Below are positions 29,301-36,585 of a DNA stretch of 64,000 nt, one piece after another. Within the stretch, counting starts at the first letter, position 1. Each line of letters begins with the position of its first letter. Location of the stretch: contig NZ_BATQ01000183.1 of assembly GCF_000739635.1 (NCBI RefSeq), positions 1-64,000 of the forward strand, in the 5' to 3' direction. Both the position numbers and the translations under genes were made by a program. The notes beneath the pieces were generated by a model that saw nothing but the letters and a program-made list of their open reading frames with translations, was not told the DNA's origin and ran no database searches. This DNA is from Verrucomicrobium sp. BvORR034 (GTDB lineage: Bacteria; Verrucomicrobiota; Verrucomicrobiia; Verrucomicrobiales; Verrucomicrobiaceae).

Positions 29301-29661
29301 AAGTGACACGCAGGCCTTTGCCGAGGTCTTTGCCAAGACGGGTAGCACGGGTCTGGCGGATGAATTCTACGGACTGGCCATCGACCGCCTGCGTTCCAAA
29401 GGAGAGTCTCTGCCGAAGTTGGTGCAGAGCTACGCGCAATTTCTCATCGGGCAGCATCGGTACGAGGAGGCTGAATCGGTGCTCCTGATTGAACATCAGG
29501 GCATGACTGAGGGTCTGCCCGCTCTCCTGCTCGAACTGTATCGGGGCTGGAACAAGCTTGACCGCCTTCCTCAAGAGCTGGCAAAATTCCACCTCCCCGA
29601 CGGGATCATCAGTGAAGTGCTCTTCCTACGGCAGAGCCAGACCCCCCTTCCCCCTACATGA
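23371..29661 (+). CDS. giant tetratricopeptide repeat protein (2096 residues)
   Basis: Very large, probably exported protein built from helical TPR-like repeats. The N-terminus has a basic stretch and a weak hydrophobic segment (GGWIAALTCAAGLSLSPAAETPAATA), probably a signal peptide or anchor. Repeats with the W/L/G/Y/A/F/A/P pattern are clear from about residue 70, for example AALYDEVLKKEPKNPLVLRA and AAKVWEQATKLQPEN, and continue at lower similarity along most of the chain. No catalytic domain is recognisable. The last codon overlaps the start of the following lipoprotein gene (ATGA), implying translational coupling and joint function. It may be an assembly scaffold at the envelope; that is inference. 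An alternative start lies two codons downstream. Confidence 0.8.
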   Translation: MTMFAAPLGKRNARSRDGSTPGGTKAGALPNARKGTAGGWIAALTCAAGLSLSPAAETPAATAAPWSEKDARLASEYLNLLVEQPEYGRVLDLLWDLYRKHDSTGFLLENIATQAKAQPHPHITLVHAHLLRKAGHNAEAAALYDEVLKKEPKNPLVLRARADLATEVGDSQIALDLIQRLTALFPENDFQRIPLFLEQGRLALALNKPEEAAKVWEQATKLQPENTTLVREVAQRLLGTGFLERALALYQQLAQTTDPEKRLDALQDLARIEEQADHFEPAAEALRKGLAVLHFKDWRYTQFFVRLVRLHERFGHLDQLKASLAKEAEIRPAQEKALADMARFSDLTVDSDEHLRWLRELVSSFPDATDYRWQLVTALLDHDQWQEAGQLVDARLKNDGTDLPALVQLRCLAHLRAGEPDMAVARLRQVLDSQGGTLEVEQQVLAFAREKALDEIVERILRTRMARDPDKAEVVFELASYLVKRQRLEDARKVLNEYAAATGIRNEETQRRLQDVAAFLITSQQSDAAEEAARSAVKKGGDRGALVQLADVLSQKGDHAAALPLLEKAWTLSDSIDKRTDVDEMMLSILSGEQVQETFSAAEPTGEFKMPSIFTGEGFGSEAPPIQPKKGIPEPVAEYAAGLVLRLGAMRQTAMQGVTLLPVQWARDWVSPLAGLLPNSDGEVRPELLHRIAWWCLRADQYDMAYAVLARLHFDAAGRWQPAPVETEKLLLELARADQNILLALRQLRLLADIDPDNRFSHLLRLAEMEGKRENQRGLDVAIHIMEDLLRSDPLNESIISMLAPLYLEDGRREDATAIWEKAARDARGTAAGPLLERYAEVLVSQRKFKEFTDVQMRLLENEADVKRRREIFQRAVERLMWADIVQGTLPDDQVQLRLKLLLSALEERSRRAPFDGFWHEALAAVYERQGDATRAFEEMKHAYYTAPETPFSLEQLRAAAMRVGDIKSAIYFQKQIAAAASAKSGAEEWRELVELLEQDFRMVEADQARRRLEAKFSQDSAALEELARYYVETGQEEAARRVQEQVARVRSWDVKNLLRLALQQKQLGDNKAAQRTLRQVLGAAPPPEPKKTDNVAVERLPWPLMDGRKGAATAPTTLLSALDNVPGLEQSERDRLRLFLTMPRGEFSEVPDDVSAIRLRAVEELARMHAGKTGWAQLAPGAVLSEMEKAWALFYMGDGPGFRAVLAQKASKSDSLELRFLKVWMGLRSHGMADMLAWARQKGVGEAAMQQRKGLLQAATHLLAEDEMFEFTPGDLIALGKSGLLSNIELIDIARKLESRQRYPLSIELRLLALERDPTPQPVDVLFIANLAEVMGRTAAQKQYLTLAWSMPVKAGPPQAFDPFLYSFVRLLRLCETPVERERLIRQSWARLRALPPSGQGTLRETIVLGTVGAEQAAAVEMAAYFSNGFLAAQAFVEPMLGGRLPPGAQAPGPRIDETTHLRHYWDDLREWGDLIRQEGLAGPLVQVERTLDQRLGGVPLGPKSNYEFGVWRNLTLTRRMRPVSYPERVRMLKEFLEADDQVDTLLELGPFLESQGFARECMEVYRRLPQRAPSNVEYCEQYLRVAENSWECEAAIPFIEKLFVAEPQFKPQNLAEGLLEEKHARFLARLHDVTRLRMLSFRGSASVKPMLGRVPDEVPYLRELAQLLERLNDKPGALAAWEQLYSLWPQDMDGALHAATILAEQGNKTRALELLRKVDYTNLWNDPIRESLLLRVKLAASISLWDEVRLMMNVVTGTAGGKNGTVPHTPSVIAISKVLVDHDRRSEAQSLLLRAERASKDTLDRFRLRLTQLKLAAEDPTWSPSRDVARIHSLLLLENLEPESMSEFTAFLTKEAAGSRAAAWVEVLKGCPAQGTTPAVAFCSLARRLSEADVLPRLVRPWQEASSKTAMIQRLAVQTLLVQDRPQWARQVALTGEGRALADSPVMVEVFAALKDEHSMKELFARAVRMAFPGGSDTQAFAEVFAKTGSTGLADEFYGLAIDRLRSKGESLPKLVQSYAQFLIGQHRYEEAESVLLIEHQGMTEGLPALLLELYRGWNKLDRLPQELAKFHLPDGIISEVLFLRQSQTPLPPT

Positions 29662-30236
29662 AGCACCTTTCCCTCGTCCCTCTCTTCAGCACCGTGCTGC
29701 TTTGTCTCCTGCCGTGTGCCTGCGCCAGCAAAAGCCAGGGATCCCAGGCAGTCGGAAAGAAGGAGAAACTGGGCCCGACCATGGCGGAACGCATGGGAAA
29801 GTGGGACATGGGCAAGCGCAGCAACTTTGAAAAGAGCCTGGGCACGGCGGGTGCCAACAAGGACTTCAAGACCTCAAACTTCCACCGCCAGAAGGACTTC
29901 AACACCGGTTCTGCCTTCTCAGGGGGCAATGACAAATTCAATGCCAAGAGCTTCGGTCAGTCGAACAAGACTGCGTATGACCGTAATAAGGTCTTCTCCG
30001 GCGCGGACGACAAGAGCAAGCTGGGCAACAGCACCTACAAGACGGGCGAAAGCCGCTTCTCCCGGGACGAGGTCCGGGACTCTGACAAGACGTCCTCCCT
30101 GGATGACGATGTCTTCCGCACGCACGACAATCGCATGGGCACCAAAGGCCTGGAGAACAGCAAACGACCGGTCGTGGAACAGCGTGGTCCGGACTACTCT
30201 GAGAGCCAGATCCGCTCCCTCCTCAACAAAGGTTGA
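29658..30236 (+). CDS. predicted lipoprotein, Lys/Asn/Ser-rich, coupled to the TPR gene
   Basis: Unrecognised 192-residue lipoprotein. The signal peptide ends in CLLPCACAS, giving one or two possible lipobox cysteines. The mature part is hydrophilic, low-complexity and probably disordered, with loosely repeated short units (KDFKTSNFHRQKDFNTGSAF, NDKFNAKSF, DDKSKLGNSTYKTG, SRFSRDEV). Its ATG overlaps the TGA of the giant TPR gene by 4 bp. The combination suggests a membrane-anchored, extended partner for the TPR protein, but no function can be assigned. Confidence 0.75.
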   Translation: MKHLSLVPLFSTVLLCLLPCACASKSQGSQAVGKKEKLGPTMAERMGKWDMGKRSNFEKSLGTAGANKDFKTSNFHRQKDFNTGSAFSGGNDKFNAKSFGQSNKTAYDRNKVFSGADDKSKLGNSTYKTGESRFSRDEVRDSDKTSSLDDDVFRTHDNRMGTKGLENSKRPVVEQRGPDYSESQIRSLLNKG

Positions 30237-30300
30237 TGGAGTGAGCAGCAAGTCGTTTGACGCACTGGGAGCCCCAAGGAATCATGGCTCCTGACCCCTC

Positions 30301-30975
30301 ATGCGTACCTTTGCCATCGGTGACATTCACGGCTGCCAGACTGCTCTCCAGGTCCTGGACGAGCAGCTGAACTTTGGAACGGACGATGTCATCGTCACGC
30401 TGGGGGACTATGTGGATCGCGGACCCGACACCTGCGGGGTCATCGATCACCTGCTGGGCCTCTCCAAACGGGCCACCTTGGTGCCCCTGCGGGGCAACCA
30501 CGAGGTGATGATGCTCAAGTCCCGCACCGACTGGCGGACGCTGGATGCCTGGAAGGATTGCGGCGGGACCGAGACCCTGGCCTCCTATGGCACCACCCTG
30601 CTGGAAGACGTGCCGGAACACCACTGGGCCTTCCTGGAATCCACCCTTCCGTGGCACGAAACGGCCACGGACATCTTCGTTCACGCCAATCTCCGGGCCC
30701 ATCTGCCTCTCGACCAGCAGTCTGAGAACGTGATCTACTGGGAGCGCCTCATCATCTGCCACCCGCACATTTCCGGCCGCCGCATGATCTGCGGCCACAC
30801 CCCGCAACACGAAGGGGTGCCGCTCAACTTTGGCTACGCCGTGGGGATCGATACCTACGCCTACGGCACCGGCTGGCTCACCTGTCTGGACGTGGATTCC
30901 CAGGATGGCACCTACTGGCAGGCCAATCAGTTGGGGGAGTTTCGCACCGGAAAGCTCATTCCGGTGGGCCGGTAG
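30301..30975 (+). CDS. metallophosphoesterase (serine/threonine phosphatase, PPP-like)
   Basis: Calcineurin-like phosphoesterase with the bimetal motifs GDIHG (residues 7-11), GDYVDRG (35-41) and RGNHE (64-68), and a later GHTP. The pattern is that of bacterial PPP-type protein phosphatases and diadenosine tetraphosphatases (PrpA/PrpE/ApaH group). The 224-residue length agrees. It is 64 bp downstream of the lipoprotein gene and nearly abuts the convergent LysR gene (2 bp apart). A protein kinase is also encoded in the window, but about 17 kb away, so pairing is not implied. Whether the substrate is a phosphoprotein or a dinucleotide cannot be told. Confidence 0.88.
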   Translation: MRTFAIGDIHGCQTALQVLDEQLNFGTDDVIVTLGDYVDRGPDTCGVIDHLLGLSKRATLVPLRGNHEVMMLKSRTDWRTLDAWKDCGGTETLASYGTTLLEDVPEHHWAFLESTLPWHETATDIFVHANLRAHLPLDQQSENVIYWERLIICHPHISGRRMICGHTPQHEGVPLNFGYAVGIDTYAYGTGWLTCLDVDSQDGTYWQANQLGEFRTGKLIPVGR

Positions 30976-30977
30976 GC

Positions 30978-31889
30978 TCATTCGGGGGACAGCAGTTCCA
31001 AAAAGGCCTTCATGGCGGGCGATGTGGACCCGCCTGACGGGTGGGCAAACACATGCGTGATCACGGGTGCCTCCTTGAGCCGCACCACCTCCACGCTCCC
31101 TCCCAGCACATGGGCCAGGCTTTCCGGAAGAAAGGCCACGCCTGAGCCCGCCGCCACCATCACCGCCACCGCCTGCGCCCGGGGGGATTCCAGGACAATC
31201 CGGAGCCGGAACCCTGCTGCTGAGCACAGTTCCCTCAGCAGAGTGGCAAAGACCGGGGCCGCCTCACTGGAAACCGCGACAAACGGCTCCTGGGCAAACT
31301 CCTTGATGGAAACCGGTTTGCGGGATGAGTTGGACCCGCCTGTGCCCAATCTGTGACCGGATGGGACAAAGGCCACGAGTGGTTCCTCCCGCCAGGGCAC
31401 ATGCTGCATGCCAGCTGGGCGGTCTTTCTCGTCAGGCATCAGCCCGACGAACCCACCATCCAGCGTGCCCTGCATCATCCCCGACCACTGCTCTGCAGGC
31501 GGCATGTCATGGAGCATCACTTGCACCTGAGGATGCAGTTGGCGGAAGCGCCGGAAGGTCTCCACCAGCTTTTCACTTAAAACTGCACTGACAAATCCGA
31601 GACGCAGACGGGCCGTCTCGCCCTGCACCTGCCGACGCACCGCCTCCCCCGCTCGGAGCAACTGAGGCAAAATCCCCCGAGTCTCCTCCTGAAATACCGC
31701 CCCGGCAGCCGTCAGCGCCACCCCTTTCTGGGACCGCTCAAACAATGGCGCGCCAATTTTCTCCTCCAGCACCCGGATATGCCGGGAAAGCGGCGGCTGG
31801 GCCAAATGCAGCCGGCGGGCCGCGCGCGTGAACGAGAGCTCCTCGGCTACCGCCACGAAGCACTCCAGTTCCCGTAAGGAATAGTCCAT
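30978..31889 (-). CDS. LysR family transcriptional regulator
   Basis: Typical LTTR of 303 residues: an N-terminal winged helix-turn-helix (MDYSLRELECFVAVAEELSF, AARRLHLAQPPLSRHIRVLEE) followed by a two-lobe substrate-binding domain (LRLGFVSAVLSEKLVETF; EEPLVAFVPSGHRL). Effector unknown. It is divergent from ilvD with 141 bp between the two starts, the classical LTTR layout, so regulation of ilvD is the simplest hypothesis. I could not identify an unambiguous T-N11-A box in the intergenic region; TGGCA-A-TGCCA at 31934-31944 is one small palindrome there. Confidence 0.92.
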   Translation of the reverse strand: MDYSLRELECFVAVAEELSFTRAARRLHLAQPPLSRHIRVLEEKIGAPLFERSQKGVALTAAGAVFQEETRGILPQLLRAGEAVRRQVQGETARLRLGFVSAVLSEKLVETFRRFRQLHPQVQVMLHDMPPAEQWSGMMQGTLDGGFVGLMPDEKDRPAGMQHVPWREEPLVAFVPSGHRLGTGGSNSSRKPVSIKEFAQEPFVAVSSEAAPVFATLLRELCSAAGFRLRIVLESPRAQAVAVMVAAGSGVAFLPESLAHVLGGSVEVVRLKEAPVITHVFAHPSGGSTSPAMKAFLELLSPE

Positions 31890-32030
31890 ATCAAAACGGT
31901 ATCATAGCACGACCAAAGCCGTCATTCCAATATGGCAATGCCAGGCCAGTTTCTACTCATCCACACCTCTGCTCTTCGCCCCCTCCCTCATCACTTCTAA
32001 CCCTTAACTCCTCCCCCCCTGCTGCCTTCC

Positions 32031-33707
32031 ATGAATTCCCACACCATCAAAAAAGGCGCCCACCGCGCCCCACACCGCAGCCTCCTCCGTGCCACGGGGG
32101 CCATTCAGAGCGAAGCTGACTGGGACAAGCCCTTCATCGCCATTGCGAACTCCTTTGTGCAGATCATCCCCGGTCACGCCCATCTGGACGTGGTGGGACG
32201 CAAGGTGCGTGAGGCAGTGCGAGCTGCCGGGGGCGTGCCGTTTGAGTTCAACACCATCGGGGTGGATGACGGCATCGCCATGGGCCATGGCGGCATGAAG
32301 TACTCACTCGCCTCCCGCGAGATCATCGCCGACAGCGTGGAGACGATGCTCCGCGCCCATTGCTTCGACGGCATGGTGTGCATCCCCAACTGCGACAAGA
32401 TCGTGCCAGGCATGCTCATGGCCACGGCCCGCGTGGATATTCCCACCGTGTTCGTTTCCGGCGGCCCCATGAAGGCGGGGATTCAACCCTCCACCGGCAA
32501 GGCCCTGAACCTGACCTCCGTGTTTGAAGCAGTGGGTGCCCTTTCCGCCGATCGCATCACGGAAGAGGAACTAACCGAGATCGAGCAGCATGCCTGCCCC
32601 ACCTGCGGCTCGTGCTCAGGCATGTTTACCGCGAACTCCATGAACTGCCTCTCGGAAGCGCTCGGCCTGGCCCTGCCGGGCAACGGTTCCATCCTGGCCA
32701 CGGACCCGGCACGAGACCGCCTCTTTGCCGAAGCGGGCCGCACGGTGGTGGAGCTGGTGAAACACAACCTGCGCCCTTCCCACATCCTCACCCGTCAGGC
32801 GTTTGAAAACGCCCTGGCGCTGGACATGGCCATGGGTGGGTCTTCCAACACCGTGCTGCATACGCTGGCCATCGCCCGGGAGGCCGGTGTGCCTTTGACC
32901 ATGGCGGACTTCAACACCTTCAGTGATCGCGTGCCCCACCTCTGCAAGGTGGCTCCGTCTGGTATCCATCACATGGAGGACATCGACCGTGCCGGCGGTA
33001 TTTCCGCGATCCTCAAAGCCCTGAGCCGCAAGCCGGGCGTGCTTCATCTCAATGCCCTGACCGTGACCGGCCGCACCCTGGGGCAGACCATCGCCAATGC
33101 GGAAGTGAAGGATGCCGACGTGATCCGTCCTATTGAAAACGCCTACTCGGAACGGGGCGGGTTGGCGGTGCTCTTTGGCAACCTGGCTCCCAACGGCAGC
33201 GTGGTAAAGGCCGCGGGCGTGTCGCCTTCCATGATGAAGTTCACCGGTCCTGCAGTGATCTTTGAATCCCAAGACGAGGCCAACCAGGGCATCCTCACCG
33301 GCAAAGTGAAGGCAGGTGACGTGGTGGTGATTCGCTATGAAGGCCCTCGCGGCGGTCCGGGCATGCAGGAAATGCTCGCTCCCACCGCCGCGATTGCCGG
33401 TCGCGGCCTGGGCGATTCCGTGGCTCTCATCACCGATGGTCGTTTCTCTGGTGCCACCCGCGGCGGTTCGATTGGTCACGTTTCCCCAGAAGCCGCTGCC
33501 GGAGGCCCCATCGCCCTGGTGGAACCGGGAGATCTCATCGAGATCGACATCCCCGCTCGCAGCATGAACCTCCTGGTGGATGATGCCACCCTGGCCGAAC
33601 GCCGCGCCCAATGGCAGCCGCCCCAGCCGAAAGTGGCAGCGAGGGGCTATTTGGCCAGGTATGCCAAGCTGGTGAACAGCGCGGACACGGGCGCGGTGCT
33701 GGAGTAA
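32031..33707 (+). CDS. ilvD: dihydroxy-acid dehydratase
   Basis: Iron-sulfur dehydratase of branched-chain amino acid biosynthesis, converting dihydroxyvalerate/dihydroxymethylvalerate to keto acids in the cytoplasm. Cluster-binding cysteines are in CIPNCDK and [19 protein letters not shown]; further hallmarks are [32 protein letters not shown] and [11 protein letters not shown]. The 558-residue length is standard for the bacterial IlvD/Edd family, and the motif set fits IlvD rather than Edd. The start at 32031 is preceded by a pyrimidine-rich leader without a Shine-Dalgarno. Divergent LysR gene upstream; no other ilv genes are in the window. Confidence 0.97.
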   Translation: MNSHTIKKGAHRAPHRSLLRATGAIQSEADWDKPFIAIANSFVQIIPGHAHLDVVGRKVREAVRAAGGVPFEFNTIGVDDGIAMGHGGMKYSLASREIIADSVETMLRAHCFDGMVCIPNCDKIVPGMLMATARVDIPTVFVSGGPMKAGIQPSTGKALNLTSVFEAVGALSADRITEEELTEIEQHACPTCGSCSGMFTANSMNCLSEALGLALPGNGSILATDPARDRLFAEAGRTVVELVKHNLRPSHILTRQAFENALALDMAMGGSSNTVLHTLAIAREAGVPLTMADFNTFSDRVPHLCKVAPSGIHHMEDIDRAGGISAILKALSRKPGVLHLNALTVTGRTLGQTIANAEVKDADVIRPIENAYSERGGLAVLFGNLAPNGSVVKAAGVSPSMMKFTGPAVIFESQDEANQGILTGKVKAGDVVVIRYEGPRGGPGMQEMLAPTAAIAGRGLGDSVALITDGRFSGATRGGSIGHVSPEAAAGGPIALVEPGDLIEIDIPARSMNLLVDDATLAERRAQWQPPQPKVAARGYLARYAKLVNSADTGAVLE

Positions 33708-33722
33708 ACAATCTTTCGCGGG

Positions 33723-34403
33723 CTATGACTTTGTTTCGACAACTAACCGCTCGGCAATCATTTCAATATCTCGCTCATCAACGCTTTTAGAGAATCTCAC
33801 CATCCCAGTCTTCGAAATTGCCAAACGCAACTCTGAGTGGCCTGACATCTTGGCCTTCAAGTGAGCAACTTTGAACTCACATTTTTGACTGGGAAGCGCG
33901 AGCTCAACATATCTCTGCAAATCACCGTGACCCGAAACCGACATCGACATGAATATACCCGTCGAAACTGCTTGGCGATCGGTCTCAATTCCAATTAATT
34001 CCCACCGATCATCCGAACAAATCTTCCCGACGCACTCCTCGACTGCCAATGGCTGCATGAGAAAGTTTCCTTTTTCGAACAACATTCTCAGCACATTGTG
34101 CAACCGGTATTTTCCACTAGGAGGATCAAGAACCACGAGATCCATGGCGCTTCCAACAAAAAGAAGCCCGAAACTTACAATTTGCACCTCTTCGACGATC
34201 TCTACTCCGAAGATGCCATTGTCTAGTTTTCTCTCTGTGACTACTTTCTCAAACCATGTAGCTTGAACACGCTTTCTCGTAGCATTATCCAAAACGAATC
34301 CCTTGCCTTGTTTCGAATCAACTCTAACGCCGGATATCTTGTCCGCCAATGCTTCCATGGAAATTTTGGGCGCGCTAATTTTAATTTTGATAAACCGGTT
34401 CAT
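33723..34403 (-). CDS. hypothetical protein, third gene of AT-rich cassette
   Basis: Unrecognised 226-residue cytoplasmic protein without signal peptide or membrane helices. It begins MNRFIKIKISAPKISMEALADKI and appears alpha/beta with many beta-strands (VEIVEEVQIVSFGLLFVG). Its ATG overlaps the stop of the upstream gene by 4 bp (ATGA), so it is translationally coupled to it. It is preceded directly by a purine-rich Shine-Dalgarno (AAGGAAGAAAGG), unlike most genes in the window. Base composition is strikingly AT-richer than the neighbours. It ends 16 bp from the convergent ilvD stop. No function is assigned. Confidence 0.75.
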   Translation of the reverse strand: MNRFIKIKISAPKISMEALADKISGVRVDSKQGKGFVLDNATRKRVQATWFEKVVTERKLDNGIFGVEIVEEVQIVSFGLLFVGSAMDLVVLDPPSGKYRLHNVLRMLFEKGNFLMQPLAVEECVGKICSDDRWELIGIETDRQAVSTGIFMSMSVSGHGDLQRYVELALPSQKCEFKVAHLKAKMSGHSELRLAISKTGMVRFSKSVDERDIEMIAERLVVETKS

Positions 34404-35503
34404 CCTTCTTTCTTCCTTTCCGATTCAATCTTCCTGATCGCTTCCTCTGCGCACGTCCTCACATATTCAGCAAATGTACTGACTTGAATTGCATTGGGCT
34501 TCGCTTTCGATTGAATTTCACCAGATCTGTAAAGTTGAACCCCCACTAGTGACATCTGCAATTCTTGATCATTGAGGTACGGCGCGAATGAAACTTTCAG
34601 TTCGGCTACCCGGCATTCGTCAGTATCAGATGCGACAGTCCAAGATGCCGAAGTGAGGTAGTACCCTTTTCCGACATAGTGATCGTAGAGATCAGTAGCG
34701 CCAAGATTCTTTCCACTCACGATTAGACTCTCAATCGTGCTTGCGTACTCTTCAGCCAGTTCGTCCCCCTCCTCCGAATCCAGAACTTCATGCTCGTTTG
34801 CTGAGGATTGAATTTTTACGGACTTAATTTCCTGAAACTTGTATCCTTTTATATTCTCCATCAAGTGCGTGAAAAAGCGCACTTTTTCCTCCACACTCAC
34901 GAGTCTGCTAAGAAGCATTTTCTCCGAAACCAACTCCTGTTTTTCTGCTACTGCAAGCCGTTCGAATTCCCCCAGAATTGCCAATTCGACTTCGCCAGCC
35001 TTCACATCAGAGCTTCTACGAGTTTTGAAACCATCTCCAGTTTTATCGAACAAAATTTCGGTGTCGCATTCCACACACTGGATGAGTCGGGTCTTCTCGT
35101 AGTCAACCTTTCTGTACTCAATAGCAACGCGGTAGCCTCCATTAGCAGTAGGAGTGATTTTGATGCCCTCACCGTACTTTTCGTTTCTTGTTTGACTCAC
35201 TGAAGCTACCGCTTGCTCAAGGACTTCAATATCCGCCCCTGTGAGATGACTGGCCATCACCACCTTTTCTCGTTTCTTCGAAATAGATAGAAGCTTAAGG
35301 AGTTCTTGCACGTCTTCCCAAACAAATATTTCGCGTGCAACAACCTCTGCAAGCACTTCCCTAGTTATGGTCCCTGGCACATAGACTTGCCTTTTCCTCA
35401 AAAATTCCACGAATTCGGATAGCGCTATTCCGCTGGAATTCACGAAGTCAACAATGTCCTTGTCCTCAGGACAATAGTGAGGATTGATCAATAATGAACT
35501 CAT
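34400..35503 (-). CDS. hypothetical protein, second gene of AT-rich cassette
   Basis: Unrecognised protein of about 367 residues, charged and without signal peptide. The N-terminal quarter is predicted helical (IVDFVNSSGIALSEFVEFLRKRQVYV), the centre has a long acidic helix-rich region (EGDELAEEYASTIESLIVSGK) and a possible isolated CVEC pair at about residues 146-149. The ATG at 35503 lies two bases after the stop of the previous gene; a GTG one codon earlier overlaps that stop by 1 bp. It overlaps the next gene by 4 bp. Composition is AT-rich (19 G/C of 60 at 34801-34860, counted by hand). Coupling with both neighbours suggests a multi-subunit complex. Confidence 0.75.
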   Translation of the reverse strand: MSSLLINPHYCPEDKDIVDFVNSSGIALSEFVEFLRKRQVYVPGTITREVLAEVVAREIFVWEDVQELLKLLSISKKREKVVMASHLTGADIEVLEQAVASVSQTRNEKYGEGIKITPTANGGYRVAIEYRKVDYEKTRLIQCVECDTEILFDKTGDGFKTRRSSDVKAGEVELAILGEFERLAVAEKQELVSEKMLLSRLVSVEEKVRFFTHLMENIKGYKFQEIKSVKIQSSANEHEVLDSEEGDELAEEYASTIESLIVSGKNLGATDLYDHYVGKGYYLTSASWTVASDTDECRVAELKVSFAPYLNDQELQMSLVGVQLYRSGEIQSKAKPNAIQVSTFAEYVRTCAEEAIRKIESERKKEG

Positions 35504-35505
35504 CA

Positions 35506-36495
35506 CTATGCTTTGGCTCTGATTTTTGCTTCATCTAATGATGAAAAGCTTGACGTAACTCGATCCACCCTTCCGAATTTGATCTTTTTCAATGATTGAC
35601 CTATCTCCAAGAGATTGTAGTGCCTAGCAAGAAATTGCTTCCCAGCAGCGTCAAAATTATCACTCGCGTTTGCGCCGAAAGACACTCCCTTAACGTATAC
35701 GCATCGGGCAAAATTCAGCAATGCTGATCGAAACATGAATGTGATTAAATACTCAAAATCTTCAACCGAACCCTCGCTTCGTAAATAGGCCAAAAAGTGA
35801 TGGCCGTCATTTTCCAAGTCTTTTAACGCAACGATCATTAGTTTCCCTCTAAGCATTTCAACCGATGCAACAGGGAGAAGGTTGCCGGATGGTTGATTAA
35901 GCACCTGCGCGGAGTAATAAAACCTACGGTCTGCATACTTGATGTGGTTTTCTGCGCAATAGCTTTTGATATCGCTTACAACAGACTGCAAGTATGAAAT
36001 ATTCTCTGGCGTGAAAAGATGTAACCGACTTCCTCGCGGCAATGGGATAGTGGTCGTATCAATACCCTTGGCCTTTGCAGAGAAGTCCGCATCGTACGTA
36101 TTGTCGTAGTTGTATACAAACAGCATCCCCTCTACTCTCCAGTGTAGGATTGTCGGTGACACATAACGTGTATTCCAAACCTGACTTGTAGATGCGCAAT
36201 CGACGGCCTTGGATACACCCCTTATATACGGAGCAAAATCAGTGGCTCCTATACTCGACTTGGTATAGGATTTCAGATCGCTGAGGAAGAATCTTGTCTG
36301 ATCAGTGCAGGGGTCGGGGTAGCTGAAAACACAATCTACCGGATGCTTTCCTCCCGCACCTTTAGTTTGGTGCTTGTCAATTTTCTGACAAGGAAAGTTC
36401 TCATCTTTGACATTGTGGATTTGCCATCCAAACGTCAAAAAGATCTTTTCCGACATGCTGACGGCCAACGATGCAATATTTGCAGTTTCACTCAT
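35506..36495 (-). CDS. hypothetical protein with PD-(D/E)XK-like nuclease signature, first gene of AT-rich cassette
   Basis: Protein of 329 residues, not assigned to a known family. The N-terminal 80 residues show a pattern expected of a restriction-endonuclease-like fold: Glu16 in a first helix (VSMSEKIF), then HPVD with Asp54, and SDLKSY with Asp73 and Lys75 about 20 residues later. The remainder (HWRVEGMLFVYNYDNTYD, GNLLPVASVEML, FEYLITFMFRSALLNF) looks like a mixed alpha/beta partner domain. The gene leads three tightly packed AT-rich genes, 90 bp downstream of pepP. Nuclease activity is an inference from motif spacing only. Foreign origin and a defence role are plausible but unproven. 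Confidence 0.72.
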   Translation of the reverse strand: MSETANIASLAVSMSEKIFLTFGWQIHNVKDENFPCQKIDKHQTKGAGGKHPVDCVFSYPDPCTDQTRFFLSDLKSYTKSSIGATDFAPYIRGVSKAVDCASTSQVWNTRYVSPTILHWRVEGMLFVYNYDNTYDADFSAKAKGIDTTTIPLPRGSRLHLFTPENISYLQSVVSDIKSYCAENHIKYADRRFYYSAQVLNQPSGNLLPVASVEMLRGKLMIVALKDLENDGHHFLAYLRSEGSVEDFEYLITFMFRSALLNFARCVYVKGVSFGANASDNFDAAGKQFLARHYNLLEIGQSLKKIKFGRVDRVTSSFSSLDEAKIRAKA

Positions 36496-36585
36496 TGACG
36501 TAACTAAATTGATCGATATCGGTAGTGTACCGATTCGCCGTTCGCAACGATAATATACAGATTGATCGCCCTCTCGGTGGTTTGG

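Noticed and set aside
31934-31944. TGGCA-A-TGCCA as a LysR-type operator for ilvD
   Set aside because: The spacing does not match T-N11-A and the palindrome is too short to be convincing.
35506-36495. Assignment of the AT-rich cassette to a named antiphage system
   Set aside because: The nuclease-like motif spacing is compatible with several defence systems, but no partner protein was recognised, so naming one would be guesswork.
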